Origin: Anaerolineaceae bacterium | GTDB taxonomy: Bacteria; Chloroflexota; Anaerolineae; Anaerolineales; Anaerolineaceae | Direction of reading: 5' to 3' | Length of the DNA stretch: 53,473 bases | Assembly: GCA_002702705.1 (NCBI GenBank) | Contig: PABH01000011.1 | Span: 1-53,473 of the forward strand | Shown: positions 8,211-17,628 of the stretch, in pieces | How the letters are laid out: every line of letters starts with the position of its first letter | How positions within the stretch are numbered: position 1 is the stretch's first letter | Translations under genes and position numbers: made by a program | The notes under the pieces: generated by a model | Seen by the model: the letters and a program-made list of their open reading frames with translations, nothing else | Database searches by the model: none | What the model was told of the DNA's origin: nothing

Positions 8211-8249
8211 AGGTGTCTCGGCAAAGCCGGTGACACCTTCATTTTTCAT
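8211..8249 (+). terminator. Intrinsic terminator after the SHOCT pair
   Basis: AGGTGTC at 8211-8217 pairs with GACACCT at 8232-8238, with an inner GGC/GCC stem, and is followed by TCATTTTTCATTT. It ends the transcript started at site B. Confidence 0.8.
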
Positions 8250-8401
8250 TTAAATATCCCAATACTTCCAAATTCCACAATTTACTAATCTTTTACAACC
8301 CATCTGAAAGTAACTTACCCTATCAATTAACAAGCAATTATGCTTATATCTTTTAATTACCATAGGGGCTTAGAATAAGTAAAAGTATAGGAACCTGAAC
8401 G

Positions 8402-9067
8402 ATGAAGATAAACTCGAGTAACCACCAGCGTTTTCACCTTTTGCCTATTGTTATATTTGCAGGGTTAATCATAGGCATCGTATTTAGTTGGAGTAGATTA
8501 ACTAAACAAGATTCCTCACAACCGTCACCTATTCCAACGGAAATCACATTATATGAGACGTTTCCCATAAGTACACAGACAGCAACGATCGACCAAAGCA
8601 TAACTAGCAGTCTTGATGAGCAAAGCTATTCCGTTCCCAGCATCGGAAAAGCAGTTCCAAATTTTTCCTTGATAACATTGGACGGAAACCAAGTCTCTCT
8701 ATCTGACTTTAAGGGAAAAGTGGTGTTTATCAACCTGTGGGCAAGTTGGTGCCCGCCTTGTCGATTGGAAATGCCTGATATTCAAGCGGCGTATGAAAAA
8801 TATCAAACACAGGATCTGGTTGTATTAGGTATAAATATTACCAATCAGGATAATTTGGCTGATGCCAGAGCATTTGTTGAAGAATTTAAACTTACTTTCC
8901 CCATACTTTTGGATGAAAGCGGAGAAGTTAGCGCGGGATTATTCCTACTGCTTGCCTTGCCTACCAGCTTTTTCATTGATAGTGAAGGCATTCTCCAACG
9001 GATTCAAATTGGAGCAATTCCAACAAAAAACCTGGACACGTATATTTCCGAAATCCTTCCGGAATAA
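8402..9067 (+). CDS. TlpA/ResA-like membrane-anchored thioredoxin
   Basis: One N-terminal transmembrane helix is followed by a low-complexity linker and a thioredoxin fold from about residue 75. The redox motif is WCPPC within LWASWCPPCRLEMPD. Such proteins reduce disulfides outside the cytoplasm, for example in apocytochrome c or copper-site assembly, taking electrons from CcdA-type proteins. A second TlpA and a CcdA lie at 21.6-23 kb. The gene stops two bases before the stop of the convergent NRPS gene, with no terminator visible between them. Confidence 0.85.
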   Translation: MKINSSNHQRFHLLPIVIFAGLIIGIVFSWSRLTKQDSSQPSPIPTEITLYETFPISTQTATIDQSITSSLDEQSYSVPSIGKAVPNFSLITLDGNQVSLSDFKGKVVFINLWASWCPPCRLEMPDIQAAYEKYQTQDLVVLGINITNQDNLADARAFVEEFKLTFPILLDESGEVSAGLFLLLALPTSFFIDSEGILQRIQIGAIPTKNLDTYISEILPE

Positions 9068-9069
9068 GG

Positions 9070-12000
9070 TCAGGTTTCAGTGAGATAGTTTATTTTTTGA
9101 CTCTGAACGGTATTTTGGTCAAGACATTTGCTTAATTCTTGCGCCAGGGTCACTACAGTTGGTTTTACGAGAAAGGCCACGTGATTGGCTTGAATCGGAT
9201 GAACAGTAATTTGACCCTCGGCAAGCTTCTGCCAGCCCAAAGCTGAAACTTGTTTGTCATTTCCATCCGAATCAAAATCTACAGCGCGAAACAACGTGAT
9301 ATTACCGCGATATGGCTGGGCAGCGTATTGTTGGACCATTTGCTGGTGGGTGCGGATCAGTTTTAGAATTCGCCGGACAGCGGGCATTTTTATGAGCAGT
9401 AAGCTCTCTTCCTGTGATACGGTTTGCGCTATTTCTGCTTCCTGAAGCAGCCGCGTTCGCCATGTATCCAATACAGCCCAACCCAGCAAATCTTTTAATT
9501 TGGGTTTCCGCTGTCCTGATCCATTCTTACGATTGCCATAACTTGATAACAAAAATAGGCCGCTGCGCACGTAGTTTAAAATGGGATCAATTGCAAACCA
9601 TTTTTTTTGAATCTGGTTGGGTATAGATAAGCCCCATTCTTTAACCTGTTTGAGATTTTCGACAATGGACGTCTCTGAATGATGACCATTGGAAAGGTGG
9701 GGTGCATTTGTGTCCAGCATGATCAAATTGTTAACCAACTGACCCTGTTTGGTTAATTGTTGTGCTATCTCGTAAGCCACTACGCCACCAACCGACCACC
9801 CCAAGAGGTTATAAGGGCCTTCCGGCTGAATGGTTTTGAGTACTTCCACATACTGTGCGGCCATTGTTTCAATGCTCTTTGATCCTTGCTCTGGATCGTA
9901 AAGCTGCGGATCCTGAATTCCATAAACAGGCTGTTCCTTTCCCAGATAAGCTGCAAGTGTATAGTATGGAAAAACAACCCCTCCCGCCGGATGAATACAA
10001 AACAGAGGTGTTTTATTTCCTTTGGGTTGAATCGGTACGAGTGAGGTGGGAAGCTTAGGCCGCTCCGCCTTTTCCGAATAGTTTATTTCGATACCAAGGA
10101 ATGCGGAGACCCCTTTGGGATGGTGCTGGATCAGATAGTTGGATAAAGCAAAAACCGTAGGTGCTTCAAATATTGCGGTAAGAGAGACCGGCTCATTCAG
10201 TGCATCTTGAAGCTGGGAAACACAGATCGCCCCACTTAAAGAATCGCCACCAAGCTCAAAAAAGTTATCGTATCGTTTCACATCTTTTATGTTTAACAAT
10301 TCACCCCACAGTTGGGAAAGATAGCGTTCAAGTGATTTATTAGTTTTATCAAAGCGTGTATTTTGGTGAGTTATTTCTTTTTCTGCCACGCCGCCCGTTT
10401 GATTTTTTAATTGAACCTCATTTGGTGGTGCTCCATCCCTTAACTGCGGGTGAAAATCCGGTTCATTAAACGAGAGGATATTTAAAAGTGGTTGGTTTGA
10501 TCCGGTTGCTATGATTTCCAGTATCTGAATCAATTCATCGATTAATTGCTGGGCAAAGTTCGCTTTAAACCTTCCCAGATCGTAGAGGATTCGCAGATTG
10601 ATCTTTTCACCTGGCGTAATGGCAACGGTTAAAGGAAAAGTCGTTTTTTCAAGGGATCGAATATCTCGAATCGCTAACCTATCAAAAGATTCCAGCATTT
10701 CATGAAAAGCAGGATAATTTTCAAAAACCAGAATACTATCGAAGAGGAATGTGTTGTGAGGCATGCCTATCCAACCAGGAATTTTCGAGAGGGGCGTATA
10801 ACCGTACTGTTGTATATTAAGTGCTGTTTTTTGAATCTGTGGCAGCCATTCAAATAATAAAATATTAGGGGGTACCGTTATTTTTAAGGGAAGGGTGTTA
10901 ATGAACAATCCCACCATGGATTCAACACCTTTGAGTTCGTATGGGCGTCCGGCGATGGTAATACCGAATAAAATTTCATCCCGTTGAAAGGTACGACTCA
11001 AGAGAATTGCCCAAGCACATTGCATGATTGTCCCCAGCGTAAGCTGTTGTTTCCTTGCAAATGTCTTTAATTTTGAAGTGGTGTGAACAGAGAGGTTTTT
11101 CTTCAATTCAGCAGTTCTTAATTTGTCCACCCCAGGGGAAGAAGTTTCGCGAACGGGTAACCACGTCGTCTTTGAAATTCCGGATAAAGCATTTTGCCAA
11201 AAAGCTTCTGCTTTGGAAAGGTCTTGCGATTGAAGCCAAGAAATATACTCCCGATAGGGCTTAACAGGGGGTAAGGAGATTTCTTTGTGTTGGGTAAAGC
11301 CTTCATAGGCGGTAAACAATTCTTTAAAAAGAATCGGCAAAGACCATCCATCCAGCAGGGCGTGGTGATGCGTAAACAAGATGCGGTAGACCCCTTCAGA
11401 TAATCTAAGAACGAATAATCGAAACAAAGGGGGAGAAGACAGGTCAAAACCGCGTTTTCGTTCGACTTGTATTCGTTTATCAAACCGTTCAGTTTGTTTT
11501 AATGGCGGGATGTTTTCCCAATCTTGCAATTCTATTTCAAGGGGAAGGTGTTTATGCACCACTTGAACGAGATCCTTTGCTCCTTTCCAAATAAAGGAAG
11601 TTCGTAGGATGGCATGGCGATTGAGCATAAATTGCCATGCTTTTTGGAAAGCAGGCATATCCAGCGTACCGAGAAATGTAAAAATAATCTGTTGAACATA
11701 GACATCCGATTCGGGTGTAAACAAGGTTGGCAAGACCATACTTCGCTGCATGGATGAAAGCGGATAGATTGCTTCCAGATTTCTTTTGTGAGGAGAAGTT
11801 TGGACGAAGCTCGCGGCATCTACCAGGATATCTAAATCAGACTGCGTTCGTTTAATATCCGGGAAATCCGAAGGCGTATACCCCCATATTTTTGGATTCT
11901 GAGCATAAGTGATCAAAGAGCGTAATTCGTTAAGAAAGAAGGTTGCAAAGCGGTCAATGGTAATTTTTTTATGCAGCCGGTCACTATAAGTCCAATTTAC

Positions 12001-15000
12001 TTGAAGTTTTCCCTGATGAATCAAGGCATCTATTTCGATCAGATGGGACCGATGGTTAGCAGCACTGCGCTGGAATTCGGCTGCTTCTGATGCGAATCCC
12101 AGAAGATTACTTTCCGAATCGTTTTCAGGGAGTTGTCCTAAATAGTTAAAACGAATACCCGGCGTAGCCAGCTGTTCCAAGCGGTCATCTTTTTTTGCAA
12201 TTGGGCTGAGATATCGAAAAATGCCATAGCCCACACCATGAAGAGGAATAAGACGTAGTTGCTCTTTAATCAGCTTGATTGCCTCTCCCTGATCCGGGTT
12301 CCCCGGAAGTGATAAATAAATTGGATAAAGCGCAGTAAACCAACCCACGCTGTGGGTTAGCTGAATGCCTTTAACCATATTTTCCCGCCCGTGAGCTTCC
12401 AAATCAATAGCCAGCGTGTCCTCTCCCGTACAATTTTTAAAAGCACGTGCCATTGCTGTAAGTAAAAAATCTAAAATATCCGCTCCAAAGGCGGCAGGGG
12501 CTTCCCTAAGCAGTACCCGGGTCTCTTCTTCTGTGAAAGACCGGGTCACCTGCCGAGCTGTTGATTCTTTATTAAGATCGGATAAGGACTGGTCTGTAAG
12601 ATCAAAATCAATTGGCAATGAAGGTGTATCCATGGCCAGTGTTTTTTTCCAAAAGTTCGTTTCCTTTAAAAATTGTGGAGAATTTGCATATGTTTTTAAT
12701 TGCTGGCCCCAAGCCTTATAAGATGTAGTGGTGGGGGAGCCAGTAACCGGGTTGCCTTTTTCAGATTGCAGGTATGCCTTTTGAAGATCGGGCAGCAAAA
12801 TATGCCAGGAAACTGTGTCTATGGCAAGATGGTGAACGATAATCAGAAGGCGGCCTGGCCGGTCTTTTCCTACATTAAAATACACCAAACGAATGAGAGG
12901 GCCTGTAGTTATATTAAGACTTTGCTGCTGAATTTCGATTTGTTTTTTAAGCGCATCCTCTTGTTGTAAAGGGGGTAAATTTGAAAAATCAAATACATCA
13001 CAGGGTACTTCTACTTTATCGAGAATTTCTGATCGCCAACCGGATTTTCCCGGATAGTAACGCATCCGAAACACATCGTGTTGATTGATAACGACTGCGG
13101 CCGCCGCACGCAAATGGTACATCTGGAGCGATTTCTCCGTCACGAACAGAATCGATTGGTTCCAATGATGTGGATTCGTAAAATCTTGTTCAAAGAACCA
13201 GTGTTGAATCGGCGTGAAATAAAGCTGCCCTGAATCTTCTTTTAGCTGCGGTGGATTGTGTGATGGCTCCACTCGTTCAGCTAAGGCTGCCAATTGTTTG
13301 ATCGTTGACGCTTGAAAAATATGCTGCGGATTGATTTTTAATCCGGCTTCTTCAGCATGGATGACAACCAATATACTCATGATCGAATCGCCCCCCAGTT
13401 CAAAAAAATTATCTTCGACTTGTACCTTGTCGATCCCCAAAACTTTTTGCCAAATTGAAACGAAAATTTGCTCCTTTTCACTAAGGGGAGCATCGAGTGA
13501 CACATTTTGTGTGGGCAATACGTAATCCATGTTAAGAAGTGCCTGGCGATCGACCTTCGCAGAAGGAGTAAGTGGAAATGATTCCAACGGTACAAATGCG
13601 GTCGGCACCATGCTGCGTGGTAATTGCTGGCTCATAAATTGAGCAAGTGTTGTGGGTAGAATCGATTTTTCTATTTTTGGAACGATAAAAGCCACCAGTT
13701 GTTTTGCATGGGATTGAGGATGATTTAACAACAAAACCGCGGCTTGTTTGACCTCAGGGTGTTGGGATAAAACCATCTCAATCTCACCCAATTCAATCCG
13801 CATGCCATGAAATTTCACCTGAGAATCGGCTCTACCCATAAACAGTAAGTTGCCATCAGGGAGGTATCGGGCGACATCGCCGGTTCGGTATAAAGTCTCT
13901 CCTTTTATAAAGGGAGATGGAATAAAACGTTCACCAGTTAGTTCAGGTTGGTGGATATACCCGCTCGATACACCAGCCCCCCCAATAAATAGTTCACCCG
14001 GCATTCCCTGCGGTACCACTTGCAAGTTTTCGTTTAATAAATATATTTTTGTATTGGCAACGGGTTTCCCAATGGGTGTGTTTCCACTGTGAGGGGCAGC
14101 GGGATCAACCTGATAAAGCGTGCTGCAAATGGTCGTTTCGGTCGGCCCATACCCATTCAGCAAACACAAACCAGGAATCTGGTTGCAAATAGTCCTTAGC
14201 AGACGGTCAGAGATTGGCTCTACGCCCACCAGCAGCCGACGGAGATACGGTGTTTTAGGATTGCTTTTTATCCATTTCGCAAAATCTTCCAATAAAAAAG
14301 GAGGTAAATAGGCACTATGAATTTGATTCTCGACCATCCAGGTAAAAAGCTTGGAAGCCATTAAACGAATTTTTTCAGGGATAATATGCAGGATCCCGCC
14401 CACCAACAAAGGGGAAAATATTTCGTAAACAGAAACATCAAAACTGGGACTGGTCCACCAACTACATTGCTCGCCCGGTTGGATCGGTTGTCGCCGCTGA
14501 AAATCCGCCAATAGATTAACGACACCTCGGTGAGACAGCAGCACCCCTTTTGGACGACCACTGGAGCCCGAAGTGTAAATTACATACGCTAATTGATCGG
14601 GGTCATTGATAAGTATAAGGTTGGAGTGCTTTTTACTATTTTGTTTGTTAAGCTCTGAATCCAAACAAATCACAGTGTCTTGGAAGTCTGGCATTGTTGT
14701 GTGTAGTTTCTGCGATGTAATCATTAAAATAGGTTTGGTTTCCTCGATGACGAAGTCCAGCCGTTGGTTCGGAAAGCCCGGGTCCAGGGGCAAATAAGCG
14801 CCTCCAGCTTTTAAGACACCTAAGATGGCTACAACCATTAAAACGGAAGATTCTAAGTAGATCCCCGCGATGCCATTCTTGCCAACGCCCTTTTCCCGAA
14901 GCAAATAGGCCAACTGATTGGCCTTCTCATTCAGTTCTTTGTACGTTAATATCTCTTTACCAAGCACCACAGCGAGCGCATGGGGTGATCTTTGCACTTG

Positions 15001-16515
15001 TTTTTCAAAGAGTTCATGCAGACAAAGTGAGTCAGGATAGTCGGATTCCGTATCATTCCACTGATTAATTAGTAATTCCTGCTCGGATTCCGGTAGGGTT
15101 TGGAGAAGAGAGACTGGTTTTTGCGGGTCGTGTGTTATATCCTCTAGCAGCGTGCAATAACTTTGTGCCAATCGAGTGATTGTATCTCTGTCATAAAGGT
15201 CTGTCGCATACTCCAGGGAGATGATTATTTCATCATCTGTCTCAGCAGCCATCATCATTAATTCAAATGGCGCAACGCGGTGGGCAATGTGCACAGAACG
15301 GATCGAGAGACCTTCCAGATCAATTTGCTGGCTGCCTTGCCCTAACATAAATGGACCAGCATTTTTTTTGGGAATGATAGGGGGTGCTTGTTGCCATGAA
15401 AAAACCGTCTGAATCAACGGAGAACGACTGAGTTCCCGGTTTGGCTGAAGGTTTTGTACCAACTCGGCAAAAGGATACCAATCATAATGACTGCCTTCTT
15501 CAATGGATTGGTGTACTTTGTTTAATAATTCCAGAAAGTTCATCTCATCCGAAAAAGCAGTTCGGACGATCATTTGATTCACAAAATACCCGACAACCCG
15601 AATGGTAGAAAGGTTCCTGCCAGCTTTTGGAAAACCCACCAAGATATCCTTCTGACCCGTGTAACGATATAAAAGGGCTTGGTAGGCGGCGAATAGAACA
15701 GTATAGAAGGGTACTTTTTGTTGTTCTGCCAAGTTGCGGAGTTTGTGTGTTCGTTCCCTATTAAGATGGAAAAAATGAACAGCACCTTGTCCGGTTAATT
15801 CAGTTGGGCGAGGCAGGCTGGTGGAGAGGTTAAGGGTGGGGAGTTCACCCGATAAATTTTTTCGCCAATAATTCCAGGCAGCTTCCCCTTGTTTGCCCTC
15901 TAATTTCTCTTTTTCTTGGATTACATGATCTTGATAGGTTTTGTGGAGAGTTCGCAAGGAGGCTGGAATCCCGTCTGTCTCCTCCCGATAAATAGCGGCC
16001 ACTTCCGACATAATGATCGCACTAGACCATAGGTCAGCTACTATATGATGAAATATAAAAAGAATTAAAGGCTGCCTTATAATTTCTTTCTTCTCATCAT
16101 CAACAAAAAGAGGGGCGTTCAAAATCACCGTCACGCGCCAGGTTGGCCCCTTCTCTAAATCGAAGGGATGGTATGTTTTTTCCTTTATAAACTCGTCCAT
16201 TTGATCTGGCTGCCACATAGATGCATCTTGAAGGTGGTATGAGATCTCTATGGCAGGTTGTACACGTTGAACCGGTTCTCCCTGTTCGATTGTAAACAAG
16301 GTTCGCAGCATAGGATGCCGATCTGCGAGTTTTTGTAGGGATTGTTTTAAAGCTTCCAGATTTGTATCATCTGGCACCGCAACCGCCGCGGCAAGATGAT
16401 AGGCAACATTGGTAGGGGCCAATTTATAATGAAACCATAGTGCGGATTGTCCGCGTGAAAGCGGATAACTTTGAAGTTGAGTTGTTTTATTGTTTTGCAT
16501 GACTTGTTTTAACAA
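9070..16515 (-). CDS. Non-ribosomal peptide synthetase, C-A-T-E-C-T-TE
   Basis: A single 2481-residue NRPS. Domains in order: condensation (about 15-460; HHIVADLWS), adenylation (about 490-1000; YTSGSSGRPKG, GYGPTETT, YRTGD, PSAKVDR), carrier (FFELGGDS near 1038), epimerisation (about 1095-1555; HHLAIDTVSW, GVGYG and FNYLGQ), condensation (about 1580-2020; HHHALLDGWS), carrier (GGDS near 2089) and thioesterase (about 2165-2481; GWSVGG near 2239, late His in NHVAF). Adenylation pocket residues by hand alignment to GrsA read D-V-Y-Y-L-G-G-I-C; I do not assign a substrate. The second module has no adenylation domain, so its carrier must be loaded in trans or not at all. The start is TTG at 16515, ten bases after GGAGG. 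No MbtH, phosphopantetheinyl transferase or exporter is adjacent. Confidence 0.9.
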   Translation of the reverse strand: MLKQVMQNNKTTQLQSYPLSRGQSALWFHYKLAPTNVAYHLAAAVAVPDDTNLEALKQSLQKLADRHPMLRTLFTIEQGEPVQRVQPAIEISYHLQDASMWQPDQMDEFIKEKTYHPFDLEKGPTWRVTVILNAPLFVDDEKKEIIRQPLILFIFHHIVADLWSSAIIMSEVAAIYREETDGIPASLRTLHKTYQDHVIQEKEKLEGKQGEAAWNYWRKNLSGELPTLNLSTSLPRPTELTGQGAVHFFHLNRERTHKLRNLAEQQKVPFYTVLFAAYQALLYRYTGQKDILVGFPKAGRNLSTIRVVGYFVNQMIVRTAFSDEMNFLELLNKVHQSIEEGSHYDWYPFAELVQNLQPNRELSRSPLIQTVFSWQQAPPIIPKKNAGPFMLGQGSQQIDLEGLSIRSVHIAHRVAPFELMMMAAETDDEIIISLEYATDLYDRDTITRLAQSYCTLLEDITHDPQKPVSLLQTLPESEQELLINQWNDTESDYPDSLCLHELFEKQVQRSPHALAVVLGKEILTYKELNEKANQLAYLLREKGVGKNGIAGIYLESSVLMVVAILGVLKAGGAYLPLDPGFPNQRLDFVIEETKPILMITSQKLHTTMPDFQDTVICLDSELNKQNSKKHSNLILINDPDQLAYVIYTSGSSGRPKGVLLSHRGVVNLLADFQRRQPIQPGEQCSWWTSPSFDVSVYEIFSPLLVGGILHIIPEKIRLMASKLFTWMVENQIHSAYLPPFLLEDFAKWIKSNPKTPYLRRLLVGVEPISDRLLRTICNQIPGLCLLNGYGPTETTICSTLYQVDPAAPHSGNTPIGKPVANTKIYLLNENLQVVPQGMPGELFIGGAGVSSGYIHQPELTGERFIPSPFIKGETLYRTGDVARYLPDGNLLFMGRADSQVKFHGMRIELGEIEMVLSQHPEVKQAAVLLLNHPQSHAKQLVAFIVPKIEKSILPTTLAQFMSQQLPRSMVPTAFVPLESFPLTPSAKVDRQALLNMDYVLPTQNVSLDAPLSEKEQIFVSIWQKVLGIDKVQVEDNFFELGGDSIMSILVVIHAEEAGLKINPQHIFQASTIKQLAALAERVEPSHNPPQLKEDSGQLYFTPIQHWFFEQDFTNPHHWNQSILFVTEKSLQMYHLRAAAAVVINQHDVFRMRYYPGKSGWRSEILDKVEVPCDVFDFSNLPPLQQEDALKKQIEIQQQSLNITTGPLIRLVYFNVGKDRPGRLLIIVHHLAIDTVSWHILLPDLQKAYLQSEKGNPVTGSPTTTSYKAWGQQLKTYANSPQFLKETNFWKKTLAMDTPSLPIDFDLTDQSLSDLNKESTARQVTRSFTEEETRVLLREAPAAFGADILDFLLTAMARAFKNCTGEDTLAIDLEAHGRENMVKGIQLTHSVGWFTALYPIYLSLPGNPDQGEAIKLIKEQLRLIPLHGVGYGIFRYLSPIAKKDDRLEQLATPGIRFNYLGQLPENDSESNLLGFASEAAEFQRSAANHRSHLIEIDALIHQGKLQVNWTYSDRLHKKITIDRFATFFLNELRSLITYAQNPKIWGYTPSDFPDIKRTQSDLDILVDAASFVQTSPHKRNLEAIYPLSSMQRSMVLPTLFTPESDVYVQQIIFTFLGTLDMPAFQKAWQFMLNRHAILRTSFIWKGAKDLVQVVHKHLPLEIELQDWENIPPLKQTERFDKRIQVERKRGFDLSSPPLFRLFVLRLSEGVYRILFTHHHALLDGWSLPILFKELFTAYEGFTQHKEISLPPVKPYREYISWLQSQDLSKAEAFWQNALSGISKTTWLPVRETSSPGVDKLRTAELKKNLSVHTTSKLKTFARKQQLTLGTIMQCAWAILLSRTFQRDEILFGITIAGRPYELKGVESMVGLFINTLPLKITVPPNILLFEWLPQIQKTALNIQQYGYTPLSKIPGWIGMPHNTFLFDSILVFENYPAFHEMLESFDRLAIRDIRSLEKTTFPLTVAITPGEKINLRILYDLGRFKANFAQQLIDELIQILEIIATGSNQPLLNILSFNEPDFHPQLRDGAPPNEVQLKNQTGGVAEKEITHQNTRFDKTNKSLERYLSQLWGELLNIKDVKRYDNFFELGGDSLSGAICVSQLQDALNEPVSLTAIFEAPTVFALSNYLIQHHPKGVSAFLGIEINYSEKAERPKLPTSLVPIQPKGNKTPLFCIHPAGGVVFPYYTLAAYLGKEQPVYGIQDPQLYDPEQGSKSIETMAAQYVEVLKTIQPEGPYNLLGWSVGGVVAYEIAQQLTKQGQLVNNLIMLDTNAPHLSNGHHSETSIVENLKQVKEWGLSIPNQIQKKWFAIDPILNYVRSGLFLLSSYGNRKNGSGQRKPKLKDLLGWAVLDTWRTRLLQEAEIAQTVSQEESLLLIKMPAVRRILKLIRTHQQMVQQYAAQPYRGNITLFRAVDFDSDGNDKQVSALGWQKLAEGQITVHPIQANHVAFLVKPTVVTLAQELSKCLDQNTVQSQKINYLTET

Positions 16516-16625
16516 TTACGATATTCCTCCACGCTCTTTCATATCACCGGTTCGTTTTGATCTATTCTATTTGGATGTGGAGAAAAAACAGACTCATTTG
16601 ACCTATACTTGTTTATTAATCCAAA

Positions 16626-17624
16626 TTAATACGATTGATACCAATTTGGGTTAACTTCAGCCAAATTTACCAGGGAGTCTGACCATTTTTTCCACCACGG
16701 TTTTCCATATTCTGCTGCAATATCATGCAAAATTCGCAATCGTTCGCGACCAACGCTAGATAACCATTCACGTCGTTCTCTTAAATCCGGTTTGTACATT
16801 GCCTCTTCCCATATAGCTCTACCGCCAAGAAAACCGGATGCACCTGCCTGGCAGGCGATTTTAACCTGCTTGGCAAAGGTTTCAAAATCGACACCCGCGC
16901 TGAGTAATATCCAAGGAGATAACGAAGCTGCATCAAGTCGTGCACATGCTTCTCGGATCACTCCTTCGTCCTGCTCGAACGCCATATCCACAGGAAATTC
17001 TGCCTTTAACACATCAATACCCAACGGCGTGAGATCTCGTGCGGATTGAACAACCAAGTCTGGTTTTTTCATTGCAAAACGAGCAGCATCATTTCTTTCT
17101 ACTGAAAGGGGGTAGGCGATGGGTTCGATTAAGAAGGGGATATCGGCACGAACACAATCTTCGCCTACTTGTTGTGTAACCGCTCTTTGTTTAGCAGCAT
17201 TTTCCTCCAGATCTGGGCGATAATAAAGCAAAATTTTTACCGCGGAAGCACCCATTCGTTTTATTTTTTCGACGCTCCAATCCTGCAGCAAGGTGGTAGT
17301 CCTCCCTTGCGCATCTACTTCATACCCGGATTCCTCCAGACTTACCAGCAAACCAACATTTCCGGGTAAAACCCCAGCCATGATCGATTGAGCGGCACCG
17401 TATACAGGATCGAGAAGAACCGCTGTTGATTCCGGAGCAAGTTCTTCTGTAAGATCCGTCTTATATTCCACCAATGTGCGGGCAGGCACTTGTTCAGGTT
17501 CGGTTATGTCAATCATGCGCTGCATCGAACCGCGATGATCCATCGCGCACATCGCAAAGATGCCGGCTTGGTCGGCGATTTGTTGTAACCCGCGTATCTT
17601 TCCCATCGTAAATTGTTTCGCCAT
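16626..17624 (-). CDS. Class I aldolase, tagatose-1,6-bisphosphate (LacD) type
   Basis: The roughly 332-residue product matches the LacD-type TIM-barrel aldolases: MCAMDHRGSMQRM near the N-terminus, the Schiff-base lysine region AVKILLYYRPD, and GASGFLGGRAIW near the phosphate site. Such enzymes cleave tagatose-1,6- or related ketose bisphosphates to DHAP and glyceraldehyde 3-phosphate. The ATG at 17624 overlaps the end of the upstream GAPDH gene, and an in-frame TTG at 17636 is an alternative. The coupling to a type II GAPDH suggests a two-step triose module. Fructose-1,6-bisphosphate as the true substrate is possible. Confidence 0.8.
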   Translation of the reverse strand: MAKQFTMGKIRGLQQIADQAGIFAMCAMDHRGSMQRMIDITEPEQVPARTLVEYKTDLTEELAPESTAVLLDPVYGAAQSIMAGVLPGNVGLLVSLEESGYEVDAQGRTTTLLQDWSVEKIKRMGASAVKILLYYRPDLEENAAKQRAVTQQVGEDCVRADIPFLIEPIAYPLSVERNDAARFAMKKPDLVVQSARDLTPLGIDVLKAEFPVDMAFEQDEGVIREACARLDAASLSPWILLSAGVDFETFAKQVKIACQAGASGFLGGRAIWEEAMYKPDLRERREWLSSVGRERLRILHDIAAEYGKPWWKKWSDSLVNLAEVNPNWYQSY

Positions 17625-17628
17625 TAAA

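Noticed and set aside
8281-8350. CTTTTACA upstream of the TlpA gene as a sixth four-box promoter
   Set aside because: The other boxes do not appear at 11-bp steps and no -10 hexamer lies 16 bp after a last box; only one box-like word is present.
10000-10058. Plus-strand frames inside the NRPS gene
   Set aside because: All are antisense shadows of continuous NRPS domains.
12000-16500. Substrate prediction for the NRPS adenylation domain
   Set aside because: Pocket residues can be listed by hand alignment, but I have no reliable match to a known code, so no amino acid is claimed.
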